A stretch of DNA of 64,000 bases from assembly GCF_040869045.1 (NCBI RefSeq), contig NC_090319.1, positions 240,181,832 through 240,245,831 on the forward strand, written 5' to 3'. A program made the translations under genes and the position numbers. The stretch comes from Eurosta solidaginis. Its lineage: Eukaryota > Arthropoda > Insecta > Diptera > Tephritidae. The notes under the pieces were generated by a model. It was given only the letters and a program-made list of their open reading frames with translations. It was not told where the DNA came from and searched no databases. Below are positions 58,901 to 64,000 of this stretch, one piece after another; position 1 is the first letter of the stretch; each line of letters starts with the position of its first letter.

Positions 58901-59127
58901 GAACCTACATACCAAATTTCATAAAGATACCTCAAAATTTACTCAAGTTATCGTGTTAACGGACGGACGGACGGACGGACGGACATGGCTCAATCAAATT
59001 TTTTTTCGATCCTGATTATTTTGATATATGGAAGTCTATATCTATCTCGATTCCTTTATATATGTACAACCAACCATTATCCAATCAAACTTAATATACT
59101 CTGTGAGCTCTGCTCAACTGAGTATAA
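55939..59127 (+). mobile_element. DINE-1/Helentron-like element, copy E (expanded satellite)
   Basis: It starts AACAAGTAAGGAAGGTTAAG and ends CTCTGCTCAACTGAGTATAA. About 13 units of the ~130-bp satellite occupy 56075-57790, three times as many as in copy C. The non-satellite part follows copy C closely (blocks such as GTGGACCAGGGTGACCCAGA, GTCACAACCATTTTA, GAAAAAGTGGGCGTGG). The tetramer core GGACGGACGGACGGACGGAC is at about 58961-58984. No gene content. Confidence 0.85.
56075..57790 (+). repeat. ~130-bp satellite array with five-unit higher-order repeat
   Basis: Each unit contains GGGTATCAAATGAAAGGTGT, TTAATGAGTATTTTAAAAGG, GGTGGACGCCTTTTCGAGAT and ATCGCCATAAAGGTGGACCA. Diagnostic variants recur together: GACTTTGTTTGTACG at 56571, 57222 and 57572, and GAATTCGTTTGTGCAATATG several times. 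The first spacing, 651 bp, equals five units, so blocks of units, not only single units, have been duplicated. The last spacing, 350 bp, contains a partial unit. Confidence 0.8.
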
Positions 59128-60294
59128 ATATAATAATAAATATATATTATAAAACATTTACTTCCTCTTCTATTCCTTCACCTTAGTTCAAAATGTAAGC
59201 CAAATTTTATTCGAAATACTTAGCTGTAATATCTTTTATTGTTCTTCTTCTAAGAAGTTTGTAAATTGCGCAGACCTAGGAGCGGTTTAAAAAAGGCTCC
59301 AATTTCTAACCGTGACTTAGTTTGCATTAATAAATCTTCATTCGCAACATTGTTTCCTTTAAAAAAGCAGTTATTTTCCTATGATAGCCCCCAATTCAAG
59401 CATGTATCTATGGGTATACGGCCATAAAATACTACTCTACAACCAACTTATAGCGCTTATCAATTTCCAGCAAATAACTGAATTTAATGCCACGACTTTT
59501 AAATTATTTTCTCCCCCACTTTTCGTCTCTCGATAATCACAGATGCCCCAACAATTGTCACTTGTCGCTCATAATGTGCGCTTGGATTAACCAATTAAAA
59601 TGCAATTTTAATTTGCAACTACGCACAATTTTATTACGAAAATGCCTTTATGGCCTTTGTTGTGCATGTGAAACCAACAACTGTATGAGTCCAGATAACA
59701 GAGTTTACTTATATATGGGCGTGCACACAGATATTATATTCGGATGTGGTTTAAATGCATGAATTTACTGAAAAAATTTAAATGCATGAATTTTGAAAAA
59801 AATATTTCTACCTATCATAGTTGGGGGTAGTGCACTTAACTTTGAGTGCATAAGATATTCATGAGCATTTAACTATATTGAAATAATTTTAAAGCGCATC
59901 AGCGCAGCCTTTTTCCACTACGACTAAGTAAATTATTTCCAGTCATTTCATTTTTCCACGACCACTAAGCTGAGTGGTAGAGGATATATCGGCACTACAC
60001 TAAATATTGTGCAAAGTTGGAACAACTATTAGGCAAAAGCTGATATAAAAAATGTTAACTCTACTTTGAACAATTGTACCCGTATGGAAATGAGCGAAAT
60101 ATTAAAATCCTTCTTTTTTCTTGTGGTGTGACGCAAAGAAATCAGCATACATAAATATACTCATTGTGTATAACACTCATCGTTAGGGTGACGGAAAAGC
60201 CTCAACTCGTAATTTATTGAAAATCAATTTAAGATGGATTTGTGAACATAAGGGCTGAATACGTATTAAGTTCAAATTACCTGCTTTACCATGG
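59128..60294. other. Unassigned, possibly unique host DNA
   Basis: No gene or repeat. 59560-59670 has many homeodomain-like AT words (see findings). Nearby sequence lacks similarity to other segments of the window. Confidence 0.4.
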
Positions 60295-60545
60295 TAAGGT
60301 TAGGTTAACTTGAACTGACCGGTCGATGAGGACCTCACACAGACCGAATGAGTCCGTAGTGTTATCACATATTTATTTAACGACCAAACTGGACATATGT
60401 TATAAAACAACTTCATACTCTTCGCAAATACTAGAAGCTTTCTGGTATTTTGCTTCTAGATCTGACAGCTGTAGCACTCCTAATAGCTGGAGTCTTAGCC
60501 TGACAAGCCCAGGGCACGAGCACAAAACGTGCTCGATCGTTTACC
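60295..60545 (-). pseudogene. LOA-clade 3' end (ORF2 C-terminus and tail)
   Basis: On the minus strand the frame gives TIEHVLCSCPGLVRLRLQLL, the Cys-rich end of LOA-type ORF2. It runs to the tail TTCAAGTTAACCTAACCTTA. It matches 3462-3790 in the same region. 5'-truncated at 60545, where unrelated AT-rich DNA begins. Confidence 0.6.
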
Positions 60546-61380
60546 ATAGTAAAGTATGACAATACTTTTTTTCTGCAAGGGTTAGAATTTCTCCTGATTT
60601 ATGTGCGGTATTCAGAATTTTTTCTATTTCCCCTTCTAAACCAAACTTGAGGTTGCTTTCATTTGAAACAATGTACTCTCCTTTTTTGACTTCTTTTTCT
60701 TTAAAAAATGTGATTAAAGCAGATTCGGCATGCATCGATTGAAATGGGATACAATTTTTTGGGCATTTCTTGAGCATTTATTCAAGCATCCAAGAAATGC
60801 TCAAAAATACTTGCAGAACGAAGCTAATAGTGAGAATGGAAAATAAATATCTTAAGACAAATAGAACACTTAATTTGCATTATCATAGTTCATGAAAGTT
60901 ATTTGTTTAATTATTTCCTTTACATGCACGCTCTAAGTCACAAAATTTTCATGAATTAAGCTGCATTTAGGATTTTCAATATTACAACGCCTTACAAAAT
61001 TGACAATTGCTAGCTATTGCGAATGAAGAACATTGACCATTGTGAATTCCTACAAGTGAAAAATCTTTCTATTCCTCCATTGCCAAATAATACTTCTCAG
61101 GGAGGATGGCGCGTTACTCACGCGCAAGCCTTTATTCTTCTGACCCCCATACATCTTCCGTATGTATAACCTGTACATGCGCCAATTCAAGATATACATG
61201 TCTTGGACATCAGTCAAGCGTAATTCCTATTTTATATATCGCACACACAAAACAAAACAGTGATCAACTCAAAAAATCTTAATGTTCAGAAAATGCGAAA
61301 AACTGGCTGATTTTCACATATTCGTCAATGTAATTTTTATTTTTTATAAGGCTTATTTTGTTTTGTTGATGTTCCCCAGC
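60546..61380. other. Unassigned AT-rich DNA
   Basis: A Lys-rich minus-strand frame of 78 codons (60541-60777) has no recognisable domain. Otherwise nothing is seen. Confidence 0.35.
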
Positions 61381-61960
61381 AAACATCAATAAAACAGTTA
61401 GGGTTCTTCACATACAAGCAAAAGGCCGACATCTCAACTTACTCGAAAACATGGAAATCTACAAACAGAAAACATTCGACGGTAGAATAATAAACGAACA
61501 TATAAACACAATTTCTGACACAATATTCGAGCCTTTAAAACTTGTTTACAAGAAACATAGTAACCACACAGGTACAACAGACAAACACACCACAACAAAT
61601 AAACACAAAACAATTAACACACCAAAACAACAAACCCACAAAGAAAGTAAAACGACTAAAATTACGGATTTTTATCTGCCCCAGTCAGCCACCCTCGGTT
61701 CTGAATGAACACACAGCACATACACATAACTAAATATACAGAAGCATAAATTTTGACAATACCTGCTCATGGACCTACGAACTATAAATACTGGACAAAC
61801 GACATTAGCAGACCAGAACGAAAATCGACACTGATGATGGCACAACGCTGCTCATGTACCTACGAACTATAAATACAGGACAAACGACAACAACTGATCA
61901 GAACGAAAATCGACACTGATGATGGCACAACGCCGAAACCGGGTTGTCTCAAAACCAAAT
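61381..61960 (+). pseudogene. Penelope-like element: ORF end and 3' region
   Basis: The plus-strand frame reads VRVLHIQAKGRHLNLLENMEIYK and resembles the very C-terminal end of Penelope-like (RT plus GIY-YIG) proteins, after the endonuclease. It ends at 61708. The 3' region holds two tandem units of about 87 bp (61764-61850 and 61851-61934), each with ACCTACGAACTATAAATAC and AAAATCGACACTGATGATGG. The second continues to CGCCGAAACCGGGTTGTC. The RT itself is absent. Assignment rests on one short protein segment plus this 3' layout. Confidence 0.5.
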
Positions 61961-62409
61961 TTGACAAGGGATGACAGAAAATCGTTCCAATATAAATTGT
62001 TTATAAGGCCTTTTTCCACTGATTAAAGGAGGTGTTAGTAAATTGAGTATACAGTTTGGTAGGTATTGAATTGTGAAGCCCGGAGGTATTCCTAACTTCG
62101 AAATTTCACACTTTTGAGTTGACTCCCTATTGATCTAGGTGTGCCACCCTATGGTGGGCAAAGAAATTAGATTTCTAAGTACAAAAAATTAAACTATATA
62201 TAACATAATTTTGGGGCCCGCCAAAATCAACTGTCTTAATGCGCATTAATTCCGTCTGTAGGAGTGAAATTTAACATGTTAAAGGAACTTAGAAATACCC
62301 ATTTGTCTATAGTATAACGTTTAAGTTTGGCTTAAAAGAAGAAATAAAAAAAATTCTAAAAAATATGACCTCGGCCCATTTATGTTCGGACAAATGTATG
62401 TGTGTAGTA
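61961..62409. other. Unassigned DNA
   Basis: Nothing recognised before the GGC-core repeat. Confidence 0.35.
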
Positions 62410-62510
62410 GATATATATGCCGCCGACAAACGCCGCCGCCGCCGCCGATTTTGGTCGTTTTTCGCACGCCGCCGCCGAGAGTCAAAAATATCGGCGCGGC
62501 GGCGGCGGTA

Positions 62511-62635
62511 CTGCCAGAGAGGGATTTGAGGACCAAAATGTAGATCCTGATCAAACGTCACACCCAAGATTTTGGGGTGTAGGACAATCGGTAGCGTAGC
62601 GCCATCGACGTGGATGTTCAAAATGGTCGACATTT
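62511..62635 (-). pseudogene. Jockey ORF2 fragment captured in the GGC repeat
   Basis: This segment matches 49318-49490 of the Jockey element (MSTILNIHVDG, LGVTFDQDLHFG on the minus strand) with about 45 bp deleted after GAGGGATTTGAGGA. Copy 1 of the repeat has no such segment at the equivalent place (14603-14625). No target duplication is visible, so capture by repair or template switching is more likely than retrotransposition. Confidence 0.75.
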
Positions 62636-62725
62636 TTCTACCCGTTTAAAACTGTTTAGGCCATTTATTGTTCATGTCGAAAATTGGTCGGGCATGGTCA
62701 AAAGTGGTATCAACGGATAAGCATG

Positions 62726-63123
62726 TTGTTGTTGTTTCGATAAGGACACTCCCCGAAGGCCTTGGGGAGTGTTATCGATGTTGATGGTCCTTTGCCGGAT
62801 GTAGATCCGGCACTTTCCGGTAGCAAGCCCGACCATCTCGGGAACGATTTGTTATATAACCACATGCGACCTTCTTGGCCATCCCGCCTTCCCTACCCCT
62901 AGATCCATGAGTAGTTCGGGGTTGCCAGAGCCTCTGCTGTTAATGAAACAGGATTCGCCACGGATAGGTGAGGTTGACAATTGGGCAATATAGCTTCTTC
63001 AAATATATTGCGCTGGCAACCTGAAAGGGTTGCGCTGCACAACCCCTTGAATATGGCATTCTAGTCGCCTCTTACGACAGGCATACCTACCGCGGGTATA
63101 TTCTGACCCCCTAACCCGCTGGG
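62726..63123 (-). repeat. 398-bp SINE-like insertion with (CAA)n tail
   Basis: On the minus strand it runs from CCCCCAGCGGGTTAGGGGGT, via GGGGTTGTGCAGCGCAACCC, to AAGGCCTTCGGGGAGTGTCC and a short CAACAACAA tail. GGATAAGCATG (62715-62725) and GGATGCGCATC (63124-63134) flank it, an 11-bp target duplication with three differences. Copy 1 of the host repeat has the empty site GGATGCGCATC (14700). It is noncoding and probably moved by a Jockey-type element, given the shared CAA tail. Confidence 0.7.
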
Positions 63124-63328
63124 GGATGCGCATCACTGCCAGTTATAAGAAACTAATTGCGAAATTTAACTCTTTCCAACTGTTCAAAAGTTATGTAAAA
63201 AACCGGCGCTTCCGATGTCGGCATAACACGGACTTTTCGTCACCCAAATCACCAAGTTATTAAAACAGAATACTAAAAGAAAAGTTTTATAATAAATTTA
63301 TATGCTCACTTTGCATATATATATTTTT

Positions 63329-64000
63329 TTATACTCAGCTGAACAGAGCTCACAGAGTATACTAACATTGATTCGATAACGGTTGATTGTACAGGTATAA
63401 AGGAATCGAGATAGATATAGACTTCCAAATATCAAAATGATCAGTATCGAAAAAAAATTTGATTGAGCCATGTCCGTCCGTCCGTCTGTCCGTTAACACG
63501 ATAACTTGAGTAAATTTTGAGGTATTTTGACGAAATTTGGCATGTACGTTCCTGGGCACTCATCTCAGATCGCTGTTCAAAATGAACGATATCGGACTAT
63601 AACCACGCCCACTTTTTCGATATCGAAAATCTCGAAAAACCGAAAAAGTGCGATAATTCATTACCAAAGACGGATAAAGCGATGAAGCTTGGTAGGTGAG
63701 TTGAACTTATGACGCAAAATAGAAAATTAGTAAAATTTTGGACAATGGGCGTGGCACCGCCCACTTTTAAAAGAAGGCAATTTAAAAGTTTGGCAAGCTG
63801 TAAGTTGGCAGTCGTTGAAAATATCATGATGAAATTTGGCAGGAACGTTACTCCCATTACTATATGTATGCTTAATAAAAATTAGCAAAATGGGAACGAC
63901 CACGCCCCCTTTAAAAAAAATTTTTTATTAAAGTCAAATTTTAACAAAAAATTTAATATCTTTACAGTATATAAGTCAATTATGTCAACATTCAACTCCA
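63329..64000 (-). mobile_element. DINE-1/Helentron-like element, copy F (cut by window end)
   Basis: It starts TATACTCAGCTGAACAGAG, with the tetramer core CCGTCCGTCCGTCTGTCCGT at about 63472. It follows copies D and E closely through GCGTGGCACCGCCCACTTTT to the window edge, where it is still unfinished. The satellite part lies outside the window. Confidence 0.8.

Larger units (their letters stand above)
62410..63325 (+). repeat. GGC-core repeat, copy 2, with two inserts
   Basis: Same block order as 14520-14910: GCCGCCGCCGCCGATTTTGG, TTTTTCGCACGCCGCCGCCG, GGCGCGGCGGCGGCGG, then CCCGTTTAAAACTGTTTAGG, and finally TTTATATGCTCACTTTGCAT. Compared with copy 1 it has a Jockey-derived segment (62511-62635) next to the GGC run and a SINE-like insertion at 62726-63123. 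Copies differ enough that this is not a very recent pair. Confidence 0.7.

Noticed and set aside
60541..60777. Lys-rich 78-codon minus-strand frame
   Set aside because: No recognisable family, next to a truncated LOA end. Could be chance in AT-rich DNA.

Overview
The window reads as intergenic DNA of a higher fly, most likely a tephritid fruit fly. The inference rests on AT-rich sequence with no operons or ribosome-binding sites, on many dipteran transposon relics, on DINE-1/Helentron-like repeats with a GTCC tetramer core, and on a tRNA-headed SINE type that I associate with tephritids. I see no intact host gene. Almost every recognisable coding segment is a broken transposable element.

Layout. 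1-3460: unassigned DNA with a short inverted/tandem repeat array (1805-2026) and a degenerate tandem array (2971-3450). 3462-12845: a minus-strand gypsy/errantivirus-like LTR element (candidate LTR, env-like fragment, integrase, RNase H, RT; no gag), cut by two DINE-like elements and a 543-bp MITE, followed by an RTE-clade scrap. 12846-24207: mostly unassigned, with a hAT pseudogene (18560-19516), SINE pieces, a foldback element and DINE copy C. 24208-30708: a hAT/ZMYM1-like transposase pseudogene, DINE copy D between inverted repeats, and a small MITE. 31075-33140: a shared repeat and exon-like fragments of an uncharacterised protein family with visible splice acceptors.

36395-51262 is the most informative region. 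One LOA-clade non-LTR retrotransposon lies on the minus strand. It has been split by a PIF/Harbinger-like element (37443-38640), a SINE (about 39325-39470), a 7.4-kb hAT composite (39830-47192) and a Jockey element (48499-50385). The hAT itself carries a CR1/Jockey-superfamily retrotransposon, about 1.85 kb of degenerate TTTCA/TTTTA repeat, and a 252-bp hAT MITE inside its transposase gene. Target-site duplications are visible for the hAT, the MITE and the Jockey element, so the relative order of several insertions can be read.

51263-64000: a piggyBac relic with an internal deletion, another non-LTR RT scrap, DINE copy E with an expanded ~130-bp satellite showing a five-unit higher-order repeat, a LOA 3' end, a Penelope-like 3' fragment, a GC-rich repeat that has acquired a Jockey fragment and a (CAA)n-tailed SINE-like insert, and the start of DINE copy F. 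The elements do not work together as a pathway. The window is a record of successive insertions.
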